A program made the position numbers and the translations under genes. A stretch of DNA of 35,735 nucleotides from a virus: the IMG/VR virus record IMGVR_UViG_3300008448_011429, positions 1 through 35,735 of that record, one strand, 5' to 3'. Below the pieces are notes generated by a model. The model did not search any database and was not told where the DNA came from. It saw only the letters and a list, made by a program, of their open reading frames with translations. Each line of letters starts with the position of its first letter. Position 1 is the stretch's first letter. Positions 27,358-35,383 of this stretch are shown one piece after another.

Positions 27358-28012
27358 TTAAATTTCCATATTCAGTAATAAGACTTTTTAAATGCTTTAC
27401 ATATTTTATGGGTTTATCTTGAAACACTTGCCGCAAGCCATCTTCGCAGGCAATTAAAATTGCAAAGTTATCTACAATGATTCCGGTTCTTTCCTGAAAC
27501 ATCAGTGCATACGCACAAGCCTGAGCAAAATAATTATCAATATCTCTTGCTCGTTTTTCTTTTGTACTTGCCTTAAAATCAATGATGGATAGCTTGCCAT
27601 CATATTCAGCAATGCAGTCTGTTCTTCCTGCAAGCCCTAAAGTCTTGGACCACAAAGGAGTTTCCAAGGCTATAATATTGTCTATCTTGTCTAGTTCAGG
27701 ACGAAGTATTGAGAACAAAGATTTAAAATTAGAATGTAAATTATCAAAATCTATTTGTTCATTCTTTAAATATTGTTCTATTATAGAATGAAATTTGGTT
27801 CCCCGAGAAGTTACTCTTTTACTTTCTTCTGGATTTTTGTTTCGCCATTCAGCAAAGAATTTTTGTTTTTGAAATCCAACTACTGTTGTTACGGAAGGAA
27901 AGACTCCTTCTGGAGTTTCATATAGACGTTTACCATCTACGCTTAATTCTTTTAAAGCACCATTGAATTCTATTGGTTTATGAACAAATGTTTTTGTAGG
28001 AATAATATGCAT
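27344..28012 (-). CDS. PD-(D/E)XK exonuclease (MGME1/RecB-like)
   Basis: This 222-aa protein has the nuclease core in order: SVTTVVG near residue 40, RGTKFH at 70-75, an acidic E117, GRTDCIAEYDG with D132, IDFKAS with D145 and K147, and Q164 in the QA.AYA helix. This is the RecB/MGME1-type arrangement found as exonucleases in T4-like cyanophages. It would degrade or trim single- or double-stranded DNA in recombination or host DNA breakdown. It sits within virion genes but has its own sigma70-like promoter and a GGTGA ribosome-binding site, which suggests earlier expression than its neighbours. Confidence 0.85.
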   Translation of the reverse strand: MHIIPTKTFVHKPIEFNGALKELSVDGKRLYETPEGVFPSVTTVVGFQKQKFFAEWRNKNPEESKRVTSRGTKFHSIIEQYLKNEQIDFDNLHSNFKSLFSILRPELDKIDNIIALETPLWSKTLGLAGRTDCIAEYDGKLSIIDFKASTKEKRARDIDNYFAQACAYALMFQERTGIIVDNFAILIACEDGLRQVFQDKPIKYVKHLKSLITEYGNLNGVS

Positions 28013-28028
28013 ATAATTTCACCAAATA

Positions 28029-28056
28029 AGTATACAACAAATTATAAATTATGCAA
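28029..28056 (-). promoter_or_regulatory. Sigma70-like promoter for the exonuclease operon
   Basis: On the minus strand TTGCAT (28051-28056), a 16-nt spacer and TATACT (28029-28034) precede the ATG at 28012 by 16 nt. The leader includes GGTGA. This is the only vegetative-type promoter seen in the minus-strand block. Confidence 0.6.
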
Positions 28057-28059
28057 TAA

Positions 28060-29268
28060 TTATCTTAAAACTTGTCGTCGTGCAAACTGACCAATGGCTT
28101 CCAGTCCAAGATTTACATCAATATCAGATCTGCGTTTGGCTTCTTCATAATCTGAAGATCCTCTTTCAGCTGGTGAGCCACCACCGAATGGAAATATTGG
28201 AGGTATTCTTGGTTTTGGGGTCTCGGGTTTTGGTCTAACAGGTCTAGGAGGTCTTCCAGTTCCTTCGCCAGTTCTTTCACCTGTACGAGTTTTAGTGCGG
28301 TTGCGTGTTTCACCACTAGTTTCTGTTTTTGTTTCAGTTCTAGTACGTGTTTCAGTTGACCCATCGGTTCTTGTACGAGTATCAAACTTGGTTTCTTTTT
28401 CTACACCAGTATCGGTAATAGATTCATCGCCAGTTTTGGTATCTGTTTTAGTCTTTGGTTTTGGTTCAACTTCTGGCTTTGGTTCAACTTCTGGAATGCG
28501 TGGATTTGGTTCAACCTTTGGCTTTGGTTCAAATTCTGGAACCTTTGGTGCTGGCTCAACCTTTGGTCTTGGTTCAAATTCTGGAACCTTTGGTGCTGGC
28601 TCACCTTTTGGTGGTGTTTTTGGATTTGGTTGAACAGGAACTTCTGGAGTAACAGGAGGTCTTGTAGGTGGAGCTTTTGGTTCAACAATAGGAGTTGAAG
28701 GAATTTCAACAGGTATTTCTGGAATAGTTTCAGGTATAATAGGTTTTATTGGAGGTGGGGCTGGTGGAGCCATTGTTCCAGCAACTACTTTAGTAGCATT
28801 TGTTTCCGCTTGTTGTGCAGCATCAATAGCAGCCTGCATCATTACATCATTTGTGCCAGCCCCAGTATCTTTCACGATTGCATCTATTAAAGCATCACCA
28901 CGTAAACCATTTTCAAGATGTTTGGCAGCAACTTGCTGTGCTTTTTTTAGTGCTTCTCTTGAGGCAGTTTCAGCAGCAGATGCAACTCCACTTTCAGCAC
29001 CTTTTACTGCACCACCAACAACTCTTTCACCTGCTCCTTCCATTCCGCGAACTGCAGCTTTTTCTGCTGCACCCATACCACGCGTAGCAGCTACTTCAGT
29101 AGCACTTAAACCTTTTTCTGCAACTTTTGCTGCACCTCTAACAACTGTTCCCCAAAATTCAAATAAATTATAATGTTTACCTTCCGATTCGGGAGGAACA
29201 TTACCATTTAATTGATCATTAAAACGATTTTCTAAAATAGTTTTAATTATTGCAGGAAGCTTTTTCAT
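28060..29268 (-). CDS. Low-complexity virion-type protein with Pro/Glu/Lys repeats
   Basis: This is a 402-aa protein. Residues 40-150 are Ala/Gly/Glu-rich and probably helical (AAEKAAVRGMEGAGERVVGG). Residues 170-270 carry repeats of the type VEPxPKVPEFEPxPK. Residues 275-335 are an Arg/Thr-rich stretch (TRTRTDGSTETRTRTETKTE), followed by a Pro-rich linker and a short folded end (NLGLEAIGQFARRQVL). Such extended proteins are typical of internal head or scaffold-like phage proteins. It begins MKKLPAIIKTILENRFN, again a short basic amphipathic helix like other genes of this block. There is no enzyme motif. Confidence 0.6.
   Translation of the reverse strand: MKKLPAIIKTILENRFNDQLNGNVPPESEGKHYNLFEFWGTVVRGAAKVAEKGLSATEVAATRGMGAAEKAAVRGMEGAGERVVGGAVKGAESGVASAAETASREALKKAQQVAAKHLENGLRGDALIDAIVKDTGAGTNDVMMQAAIDAAQQAETNATKVVAGTMAPPAPPPIKPIIPETIPEIPVEIPSTPIVEPKAPPTRPPVTPEVPVQPNPKTPPKGEPAPKVPEFEPRPKVEPAPKVPEFEPKPKVEPNPRIPEVEPKPEVEPKPKTKTDTKTGDESITDTGVEKETKFDTRTRTDGSTETRTRTETKTETSGETRNRTKTRTGERTGEGTGRPPRPVRPKPETPKPRIPPIFPFGGGSPAERGSSDYEEAKRRSDIDVNLGLEAIGQFARRQVLR
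28513..28602 (-). repeat. Two tandem 45-bp coding repeats
   Basis: A 45-bp unit (28513-28557) is repeated at 28558-28602 with a single C/T difference. Each encodes 15 residues of the EPxPKVPEFEP type. The near identity points to recent slippage or unequal recombination. Degenerate versions extend on both sides. Confidence 0.9.
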
Positions 29269-29284
29269 GTATTATATACTTTTT

Positions 29285-31315
29285 TTATTTATTCAACCAA
29301 CCCAACAGACTTCCTGCTTTATTCCCGACCCATTTTGCTCCAGGAATATTTTCTTTGGTCCAGTCTACTGCTGCAGTAGTTGCATTTTCAATTGCTTCAC
29401 CGCTTTGATCTAGCCAATCTCCTGATCTACCAGTCATTGCGTCCAGTCCACGTGCAGCAAAAGCATATCCGCCTTCTTGTTTTTCCAATTCAGCATTAGC
29501 TGCATTTCCCATTGCATGTTGTTGTCTTCTGCGGAATTCAGGATCTTTCATCTTTTTAGCAAATTCTTCTGCTTCTTCTGGTGATGCAAATCCTTTTTCA
29601 AGATCTCTTGAGCGAGCTGTTTTTGCTTCTTCGGCAGTTTTTGCAGCAGCCTTAGATGCCTCTTCTGTTGAAGATACACCTTTTCTCTGATCGGCAGTCC
29701 ACCAATTTGCCGCTTTTTGCATTCCAGCTCTCTGGAGATCTGATAATCCCGATGCTTCACTAGCTTTATCTATAAGTCTACCAGCAACATATCCACCAGC
29801 AATGGCAGCATTTGTACCTGCACTTGCAGCCATAGGTGCCAAGGATGCAGCACTTCCAATAAGTGCAGAATCGGTTCTACCAAAACCTACTGCTTTTGCA
29901 GTTTCTGATGCAGTAGCATCTGCAGCCATCATACCTGCTACATCTAAACCTATTTTACCTATTTTACCGGCAACAGATTTTCCTGTAGATTTTGGAGATA
30001 CTACTTTACCATCAGCAGTGCTATAGGAACCAGCTTTTGGTGCTACTTCAGCTGAGGCTGGTGGCTCTCCAAATGAAGCTTGCATTGGAGTATTTTTGGC
30101 ACGTTGAATTCCGGCTTGGCTATTTGGATTTTGTCTTCCACCAACTCTTGGGAACGTTTCACTTGGTTTACCAGATGCTTCAAAATCAATTGGATTTGTT
30201 ACGTATTCTGCGGCAGTTGCTGGACTGACACTTCTTGTATTAAATTGACCAGAAGTTTTAAATTCAGCAGGGGTTTCAATAGCTGCATTAGGACCTTCAA
30301 AGGACATTGGGTTTCCTGTTTTTTGTGCCATACGGGCACGCAAAGCATCTCGTCCCATTGCTGATCTTTCGGCAACAGAAGGTGCACCTTTCTTAGGTGT
30401 AACAATTTTACCTTCACGAGTGCTGTATGATCCGGGTTCAATAACAGGTTCACTCACTTTTGGTGCTGGTTTTGGTGCTTCTCCAGTTTTTGGTGCTGGT
30501 TTTGGTGCTTCTCCAGCCTTGGGAGCTTCTGCAGCTTTTGGGGCTTCAGCTGGTTTGGATGAAGTTCCTCTTTGACGGTTTGCCCATTCAATGGCTTTAT
30601 TTCCAGCATATAAACCACCACCGATACCTAAAGCAAGAAGTTTGGGATCCATACTAAACTGATTTTCTTTTCCTCCAGCTGGTTTAGCTGGAGCAGCTGC
30701 TGTTGGCTTTGGAGATACAGAAATTGGACGACCATCTTCATCTGTCAATCCCATTCCAGATTTTGTAACATTTGTTGGAAGTGCGGTTGCTTTTCCTGTA
30801 TTGTCTGCAGTTTGTTGTGTTTGTTTAACTTCTTGTGCTGTTGGAACTGCACTTGCTGTCCCAGAACCGCCTGATGTTTGTTTTACTGGTGGTTTAGCTG
30901 GTGCTTTTGCAGGTTGAGATGCTGCGGTTCTTGCAGCTCTTCTTCTTTCTTGTTCACCTTTTAATTCTCTATATTCAGCAGATTGTTTATCATCAGAAAT
31001 CTCTGCACCAAAAAGGCCAGTCTTTTTAAGATTTCTCATTCGGCTTTCAATTTCTCTATCGCCGGCTTCGCTATCTGCAATAGCTGGTCCACCCGAGCTT
31101 TGAGACCAAGATTTATTAGCATTTACGGTACCACCAGTCCAATCGACCATTTTATCAGAATCACCCATACCAGATCCGCTTTGACGCTTTTCGGTACCAT
31201 ATTTTGGTGCGGTAGGAGTAGCTTCATGTAAATCTTTCAACATGGCTTCAAGCATGTTAACTTGTTCTTGAAGTTGTTCAGCGCGATGTCTGTATAAGTT
31301 TGTTAGGTAGTTCAT
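29285..31315 (-). CDS. Low-complexity virion-type protein with N-terminal YRxxxEQLQ helix
   Basis: This is a 676-aa protein. The first 28 residues form a helix (LYRHRAEQLQEQVNMLEAML) almost the same as the start of the gene at 4408-5052. Most of the rest is Ala/Lys/Pro/Glu-rich and probably extended. It has an 11-residue repeat (GEAPKPAPK-type, near DNA 30460-30520) and two copies of a GSYST(R/A)(E/D)GK(I/V)V(T/S)PK motif. A hydrophobic Ala/Gly-rich section (about residues 450-515) resembles a membrane-active or glycine-zipper region. It ends PGAKWVGNKAGSLLGWLNK. A late-type element and an AGGA site precede the ATG. An internal head or ejection-type protein is a guess. Confidence 0.6.
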   Translation of the reverse strand: MNYLTNLYRHRAEQLQEQVNMLEAMLKDLHEATPTAPKYGTEKRQSGSGMGDSDKMVDWTGGTVNANKSWSQSSGGPAIADSEAGDREIESRMRNLKKTGLFGAEISDDKQSAEYRELKGEQERRRAARTAASQPAKAPAKPPVKQTSGGSGTASAVPTAQEVKQTQQTADNTGKATALPTNVTKSGMGLTDEDGRPISVSPKPTAAAPAKPAGGKENQFSMDPKLLALGIGGGLYAGNKAIEWANRQRGTSSKPAEAPKAAEAPKAGEAPKPAPKTGEAPKPAPKVSEPVIEPGSYSTREGKIVTPKKGAPSVAERSAMGRDALRARMAQKTGNPMSFEGPNAAIETPAEFKTSGQFNTRSVSPATAAEYVTNPIDFEASGKPSETFPRVGGRQNPNSQAGIQRAKNTPMQASFGEPPASAEVAPKAGSYSTADGKVVSPKSTGKSVAGKIGKIGLDVAGMMAADATASETAKAVGFGRTDSALIGSAASLAPMAASAGTNAAIAGGYVAGRLIDKASEASGLSDLQRAGMQKAANWWTADQRKGVSSTEEASKAAAKTAEEAKTARSRDLEKGFASPEEAEEFAKKMKDPEFRRRQQHAMGNAANAELEKQEGGYAFAARGLDAMTGRSGDWLDQSGEAIENATTAAVDWTKENIPGAKWVGNKAGSLLGWLNK

Positions 31316-31329
31316 GTTTTTATCCTGTT

Positions 31330-31337
31330 TATTTAGG
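31330..31337 (-). promoter_or_regulatory. Late-type promoter CCTAAATA
   Basis: CCTAAATA on the minus strand overlaps the stop of the upstream gene and lies 14 nt before the ATG at 31315, with AGGA between them. Confidence 0.45.
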
Positions 31338-32781
31338 CCATGCTTTCATTGCTGCCAGTTAATGAATTCTTTTGTTTTTGTTTTTCTGCACGTAATGCGA
31401 GATTGGCATCTTTAATCTTTTCTCCTCTAGCTTTCAGAGCCAGAGTACGTTCTCTAGTACCTTCTGCGCCAATGCCGCTTGTAGATATTCCTCTTGCCTT
31501 GGCTACATCGGTTTCAAGATCAACTATTTTATTTTTATCTTCCAATGAAGAAACTCTTTTAGTAACATCTTTGCCAGTCATTGTAGGCTCTGATGTAGGA
31601 GTTTCAGTAGGAGTCTTTGTTGCTGGTTTAATCTGTCCAGAATCACTTACAAGTTTATTTGATTCTGCAGTTTTGTCTGAAAAACTTTCTGGGGGAGTAG
31701 AAAGAGGAGCAACATTTAATTCTTTACCATTTACCAAACCACTTGTTCCGGGTTCAACGGTTGGGTTGGCAATCAATGGTGAAATTTCATTTGGTTTTGG
31801 CTTTGAAACCAAATCCATTTTTGGTTGCGGTGTTGGTTCGTTAGTATTTGCCAACATATCAAAAATACCCTCTTTAACAAAACTTAAACTTGTTGTATCT
31901 TTGGGAATTAAACCATATAAAGTTTTATTCTTGGGTTTTTTTGAATACAAACTCAATATGTTTGATGGTTGCATTGATTGTGGTAAATCAATATTGAGGT
32001 TTGTATAATCCGCTGGCGTCTCTGGCTGCAATCTATGGAAAGTCTTAGCATCATCTCTGGAAAGAGCATCGTATTCTCTTCCAGTTGCAGTATAAAAATC
32101 ACCTCTAGTTGTTTTGTAGAATGGAGAAATTTTTTGTGGGTTAGCCTTGGCCCACGCTTCTCTTGAAATGTCTGCTACTTTTTCTACAGGCATTTCTTCA
32201 TATGAAGTCAATCTGGCTTCTTTTTGACTTACATCAGCTCCAGTTTCTTTTTCTGCGTCAAATCTTTGTCTGGCTTCAATTCCTGAACGGGTTTTTATTG
32301 CAGCCGCTTTATCTTTAGATTGTTGGCTTTGTTCTCCATAGCCATAAATTTTGGGATCACGTTCAGTTTGGCCTGACATGATTTTATACATTAACAATTC
32401 AGCGCTATCTTTGGCCGAAAGATCTTTTGGATCTTTTCCAGCAACATTAGATAAAACTTTACCATAATGCTTTTCTGCATATTCTGTGTTTTCTTGCAAA
32501 GATCTAAAAGCATTGCCATCAATATTTTTACCATGAGCAGGGGTATTTGGTGTGCCCTTTGAATTGGCATTCTGTCCAGAGACAATTGCTTGACTGATAT
32601 TGTTTAATGATGTAATATTGGGATTGTAAGCTGACTGTCTATAAGTCTTTTTTTGTTCCAAAATGTTTTTGGCACTGGAAAGAATGTCTGAAGGCTTAGA
32701 AGCTGGGGCAGTGGGAGAATGAGGTTTTCCCATAAAATCCTTGACTTCCCAATAAAATTGTCGATTTTGCTTATTATCCAT
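31333..32781 (-). CDS. Virion-type protein with NRQFYWEVKDFM start
   Basis: This is a 482-aa protein. It starts DNKQNRQFYWEVKDFMGKP, a motif found at the start of T4-like cyanophage structural proteins, and continues with a hydrophilic low-complexity body rich in Lys, Ser, Thr and Pro. Ordered stretches occur near FYKTTRGDFYTATGREYDAL and around ILSLYSKKPKNKTLYGLIPK. The C-terminus is strongly helical and charged (LALKARGEKIKDANLALRAE). There is no enzyme motif. It is the first gene of the minus-strand virion block and has a TCTAAATA element 9 nt before the ATG. Confidence 0.6.
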   Translation of the reverse strand: MDNKQNRQFYWEVKDFMGKPHSPTAPASKPSDILSSAKNILEQKKTYRQSAYNPNITSLNNISQAIVSGQNANSKGTPNTPAHGKNIDGNAFRSLQENTEYAEKHYGKVLSNVAGKDPKDLSAKDSAELLMYKIMSGQTERDPKIYGYGEQSQQSKDKAAAIKTRSGIEARQRFDAEKETGADVSQKEARLTSYEEMPVEKVADISREAWAKANPQKISPFYKTTRGDFYTATGREYDALSRDDAKTFHRLQPETPADYTNLNIDLPQSMQPSNILSLYSKKPKNKTLYGLIPKDTTSLSFVKEGIFDMLANTNEPTPQPKMDLVSKPKPNEISPLIANPTVEPGTSGLVNGKELNVAPLSTPPESFSDKTAESNKLVSDSGQIKPATKTPTETPTSEPTMTGKDVTKRVSSLEDKNKIVDLETDVAKARGISTSGIGAEGTRERTLALKARGEKIKDANLALRAEKQKQKNSLTGSNESMA

Positions 32782-32790
32782 GATATGAAA

Positions 32791-32798
32791 TATTTAGA
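32791..32798 (-). promoter_or_regulatory. Late-type promoter TCTAAATA
   Basis: TCTAAATA on the minus strand lies 9 nt before the ATG at 32781. With the plus-strand element at 32803 it forms a divergent late promoter pair only 4 nt apart. Confidence 0.55.
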
Positions 32799-32802
32799 TT
32801 TA

Positions 32803-32810
32803 CATAAATA
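32803..32810 (+). promoter_or_regulatory. Late-type promoter CATAAATA
   Basis: CATAAATA on the plus strand lies 10 nt before the ATG at 32821. The leader would contain only AAAAGGT, a weak ribosome-binding site. Confidence 0.55.
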
Positions 32811-32820
32811 CTTAAAAGGT

Positions 32821-33315
32821 ATGAAGAAACAGGTACTCTTGTTAAACCAAGATAATACGCCCCTGAATATCATTACCGTTAGTAAAGCCTATAAACTTAT
32901 GACCAGAGACAAAGTTTGGGTCGATGACTCAAACGATTGTTATGAACTTTTATCAATTTCTAAAATTGTTAAAATTCCAAAAATATTGATTTTAAAATAT
33001 TATGTAAAATTGCCTTACAAAAAGGCTGCTCCATCAAGACAAAATATTCTTCGAAGAGATCAATATTGCTGTCAATACTGTGGTACGGATTTAACCAATA
33101 AAGATGCTACCGTGGATCACGTAACTCCAAGATCTAAAGGTGGGGCTTCTTCTTGGGTTAATATGGTGGCGGCATGTAGAAAATGTAATCTTGATAAGGG
33201 CAATAGAACTCCCAAAGAAGCAAAAATGGAACTCAAAACAAAGCCTAAAGAGCCATCTTATGGTTTTCTATTTGAAAACATGCTAATTACTTTTAGAAAG
33301 AAAAAAGATGCCTAA
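32821..33315 (+). CDS. HNH endonuclease (bacterial HNH_5 type)
   Basis: This is a 164-aa protein. The start at 32821 (MKKQVLLLNQDNTPLNIITV) matches the conserved start of a bacterial HNH family in which V.VLN....PLN.... leads into an iP..i.L..Yv segment. The 34 extra upstream codons cover the promoter region and are rejected. The nuclease core has CQYC (84-87), DH (99-100) in VDHVTPRSKGG, N114 and CRKC (119-122), then NLDKGNRTP. Two zinc-binding Cys pairs and the HNH residues are all present, so it should be active. It may be a free-standing homing-type nuclease. It overlaps the next gene by 8 nt. Confidence 0.88.
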   Translation: MKKQVLLLNQDNTPLNIITVSKAYKLMTRDKVWVDDSNDCYELLSISKIVKIPKILILKYYVKLPYKKAAPSRQNILRRDQYCCQYCGTDLTNKDATVDHVTPRSKGGASSWVNMVAACRKCNLDKGNRTPKEAKMELKTKPKEPSYGFLFENMLITFRKKKDA

Positions 33316-33610
33316 TTATTCATTTGTCTGTGAATCGTGTGACCATAAATTTGAAGTTTTTTTAAAAATGAGCGAATGCGACAATCCGTTAAAGGAAAAG
33401 TGCCCCAGCTGCAAGAAAAAGAAAATTGTCAAAGACTGGACCGAACAAAAAAATTCTATTGCCATGGATACCACTTTGACACCCAGCAAAGTTAACGGTA
33501 GTGCATGGAAAGAAGTAATTGATAAAATTAAAGGTAATGGTCAAGTTCCAAAGAGATTCCACGAAAGACTGGACAACTCTGGAAGAAATGCTGGCCGTTA
33601 CGTTCGTTAA
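33308..33610 (+). CDS. FmdB-like zinc-ribbon protein
   Basis: This is a 100-aa protein. The N-terminal zinc ribbon has C8-x2-C11 in FVCESC and C32-x2-C35 in EKCPSC, as in the FmdB family of small putative regulators. T4-like cyanophages carry similar proteins. The C-terminal half contains WKEVIDKIKGNG and a basic end, GRNAGRYVR. Its DNA or RNA target is unknown. It is coupled to the HNH gene and its stop overlaps the convergent RuvC-like gene by 4 nt. Confidence 0.78.
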   Translation: MPNYSFVCESCDHKFEVFLKMSECDNPLKEKCPSCKKKKIVKDWTEQKNSIAMDTTLTPSKVNGSAWKEVIDKIKGNGQVPKRFHERLDNSGRNAGRYVR

Positions 33611-34155
33611 TTTTTAGACTGAATCATTGCCTTCAGAATATAATAACTGTCGATAACGTCCGTAACAGGATTACTCAAAGTTTTCTGATCAAAGACCGAC
33701 AAAAGATCGGTCTTTGTTTCTTTGGTGAAGGCTTCGTACATTGCCTGTTTATCAGCGTTACCTTTGCCCGTGGCGCATTTCTTGACTCTGGATGGCTCTA
33801 TGATGGTCACGGGAATGGCGAGCTTATAGAGTTTGTGCTTAAGGATTCCCATATTTTCGGCCAGATTGAAAACTCGGCCCTTGGAACCAAATGAATATCC
33901 TTCTACGGCTATATCTGCAGCCCCAATGCAAAGATTGGATGCCCATTGAGATATGGTATCAAATCTATCGACATCTAAAACATATTCCTGAAAAGATTCT
34001 CCAGTAATATTTGGAGCAATTTTATCAGCATATTTTTTTGTATTGGTCAAATAATAAAAGAAACAATTTTCAAATTTAAATTCTCTGCGTTCATCATAAA
34101 GACAAAGGCAGGGGCAGGTTATAGAGTAATCAATCCCTATTAGCATATGGAACAT
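33607..34155 (-). CDS. RuvC-like Holliday junction resolvase
   Basis: This 182-aa protein has the RNase H-fold resolvase motifs: D9 in LIGIDYS, E85 in AVEGYSFGSKG, the lysine-rich EPSRVKKCATGKGNADKQ region at 120-137, and D166/D169 in TDVIDSYYIL. These four acids bind the two metal ions in RuvC. The length and pattern match RuvC-like resolvases of phages and poxviruses. The role would be resolving branched replication or recombination DNA before packaging. The start at the first Met is chosen because AGAAAG lies upstream; Met 4 is also possible. An AATAAATA element lies 12 nt upstream. Confidence 0.88.
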   Translation of the reverse strand: MFHMLIGIDYSITCPCLCLYDERREFKFENCFFYYLTNTKKYADKIAPNITGESFQEYVLDVDRFDTISQWASNLCIGAADIAVEGYSFGSKGRVFNLAENMGILKHKLYKLAIPVTIIEPSRVKKCATGKGNADKQAMYEAFTKETKTDLLSVFDQKTLSNPVTDVIDSYYILKAMIQSKN

Positions 34156-34167
34156 GGCTTTCTACTA

Positions 34168-34175
34168 TATTTATT
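34168..34175 (-). promoter_or_regulatory. Late-type promoter AATAAATA
   Basis: AATAAATA on the minus strand overlaps the end of the protease gene and lies 12 nt before the ATG at 34155, with AGAAAG in the leader. Confidence 0.45.
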
Positions 34176-34968
34176 CTGAAAACCAGGGCCAGTCGCAGAC
34201 TTCTTCTTTCATCGAAGAATCTATCCAGTCATAGAAATAATCAATTCTGGCCGCACCATTGTCTATGATCTGTTTTGTTTCATTATCCATGCTCATAAAA
34301 TTAATGATGCCGGCTAATTTTCCACCATCTTCGAATACGGCACCACCAGAATCTCCAAAATAAATTGATCCTTTGTTGGCTATCATTCTCATTATTTGAC
34401 CATGGTCTTCAATAAGACTTCCATAGTAATGCATTACACCAGGTCTACTTATTTTTTTATATCCCAGACTCCAGCCAACAGTAATTAAAGGTTCACCCCT
34501 TGCAAGTTCAAATGGATATTTGATTAGATTAGTCGGAGGCTCATAGCAATCTTCTTCTAAAATGCATAGAGCAATATCATTGAGTTGTCCTGTTACAGAA
34601 TAGGGTTCTACTAGAATAACCTTTTTAATTTTTATCAGTTGACCATTCTTTGTCCAAAAATAATTTGGATAATAAGTGGGATCATCAAAGCAATGCTGTG
34701 CACTCAATATTGCTCTTGGGTGGATCAATACAGCAGAGCCCATTACATTTGCTCCAGGACCTATTAAAGCCCCTACACAGGAGTAGCGGTCGTCCTCGTC
34801 AGCTTCGATGGAATCGTACTTCGATGAATCCAAAAGGAATGAGGGGACTCCCGCTACTTCCTGTGTTTTGTTCTGTTCAGGTTCTTCGGATTTTTGGGGG
34901 CAGGATATGCTATTGCATGCACTGCATGTCGCCAGTATCAGAACGAGGATTGAAGCCCTCATACTCAT
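34171..34968 (-). CDS. Secreted trypsin-like serine protease, probable lipoprotein
   Basis: This is a 265-aa protein. Residues 1-18 form a short signal peptide (RASILVLILATCSAC) with lipobox-like cysteines at 15 or 18, so it is probably exported and lipid-anchored. After an acidic linker the chymotrypsin fold shows the whole catalytic triad: H92 in LSAQHC, D131 in LNDIALCIL and S207 in FGDSGGAV. It should therefore be an active S1-family protease, at the normal domain size of about 200 aa. A secreted protease is unusual for a phage; it might alter host surface proteins or block superinfection. A perfect TATAAATA late promoter and a terminator lie just upstream. Confidence 0.87.
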   Translation of the reverse strand: MSMRASILVLILATCSACNSISCPQKSEEPEQNKTQEVAGVPSFLLDSSKYDSIEADEDDRYSCVGALIGPGANVMGSAVLIHPRAILSAQHCFDDPTYYPNYFWTKNGQLIKIKKVILVEPYSVTGQLNDIALCILEEDCYEPPTNLIKYPFELARGEPLITVGWSLGYKKISRPGVMHYYGSLIEDHGQIMRMIANKGSIYFGDSGGAVFEDGGKLAGIINFMSMDNETKQIIDNGAARIDYFYDWIDSSMKEEVCDWPWFSE

Positions 34969-34976
34969 GGCATTAT

Positions 34977-34984
34977 TATTTATA
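34977..34984 (-). promoter_or_regulatory. Perfect T4-type late promoter TATAAATA
   Basis: TATAAATA on the minus strand lies 8 nt before the ATG at 34968 and directly after the terminator of the upstream gene. Confidence 0.7.
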
Positions 34985-35007
34985 ATAAAAAACCCCCTTG
35001 CGGGGGT
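34985..35007 (-). terminator. Rho-independent terminator
   Basis: The ACCCCC-GCAA-GGGGGT hairpin on the minus strand is followed by TTTTTATTATA. It ends the transcript of the small HNH gene and tRNA-Asn. Confidence 0.85.
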
Positions 35008-35021
35008 AAAAACTTTTTATT

Positions 35022-35381
35022 TTATTTTACTTCGTACTTGTCTAAAATTTCTTTATCATGCAGTTCACCATGACAATTGGCACATAGTAATATACATTTA
35101 TCAAGTTCATCTTTGACTTTTTGCCAAGATATAGCAAACATTTTATTAGAATTTATTCCAAATTCTTTTTTGCTTGGGTCTATGTGATGAAATGTCAATG
35201 ATCTATTACATTTGCAATACCCACATGTCTGACACTTTCCACCTTTATATTCAACAGCTTTCTCTTTTAATCTATTTCTTCTTACAGTGACCAAACATCC
35301 TACACAATAATTTTTATTATGTATTTTATTGTGTTTATTTGGTTTTACTTCTTTTAAACATCTTTTGCATAAATTTTGCAT
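35022..35381 (-). CDS. Small HNH endonuclease with N-terminal zinc ribbon
   Basis: This is a 119-aa protein. The start at 35381 (MQNLCKRCLKEVKP) is chosen because the longer frame would run into tRNA-Asn. The N-terminus has two Cys pairs (CKRC, CVGC) forming a zinc ribbon. The HNH core follows: CQTC, FHHIDP and LLCANCHGELH. This is like small phage HNH proteins that act as free-standing mobile nucleases. It sits 2 nt after tRNA-Asn, and tRNA genes are frequent sites for such elements. A terminator follows. Confidence 0.82.
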   Translation of the reverse strand: MQNLCKRCLKEVKPNKHNKIHNKNYCVGCLVTVRRNRLKEKAVEYKGGKCQTCGYCKCNRSLTFHHIDPSKKEFGINSNKMFAISWQKVKDELDKCILLCANCHGELHDKEILDKYEVK

Positions 35382-35383
35382 AA

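Noticed and set aside
28513-28602. Possible CRISPR-like repeats
   Set aside because: The copies are directly adjacent without spacers and stay in the reading frame of the gene.
28295-28709. Long open frames on the plus strand and in another minus frame across the Pro/Glu repeat region
   Set aside because: They are by-products of the repetitive coding sequence of the 402-aa gene; their translations are simple Val/Ser/Leu/Gln repeats with no independent start signals.
32719-32820. Upstream extension of the HNH gene (34 extra codons)
   Set aside because: It overlaps the divergent gene start and both late elements, and the family normally begins at the residues encoded from 32821.
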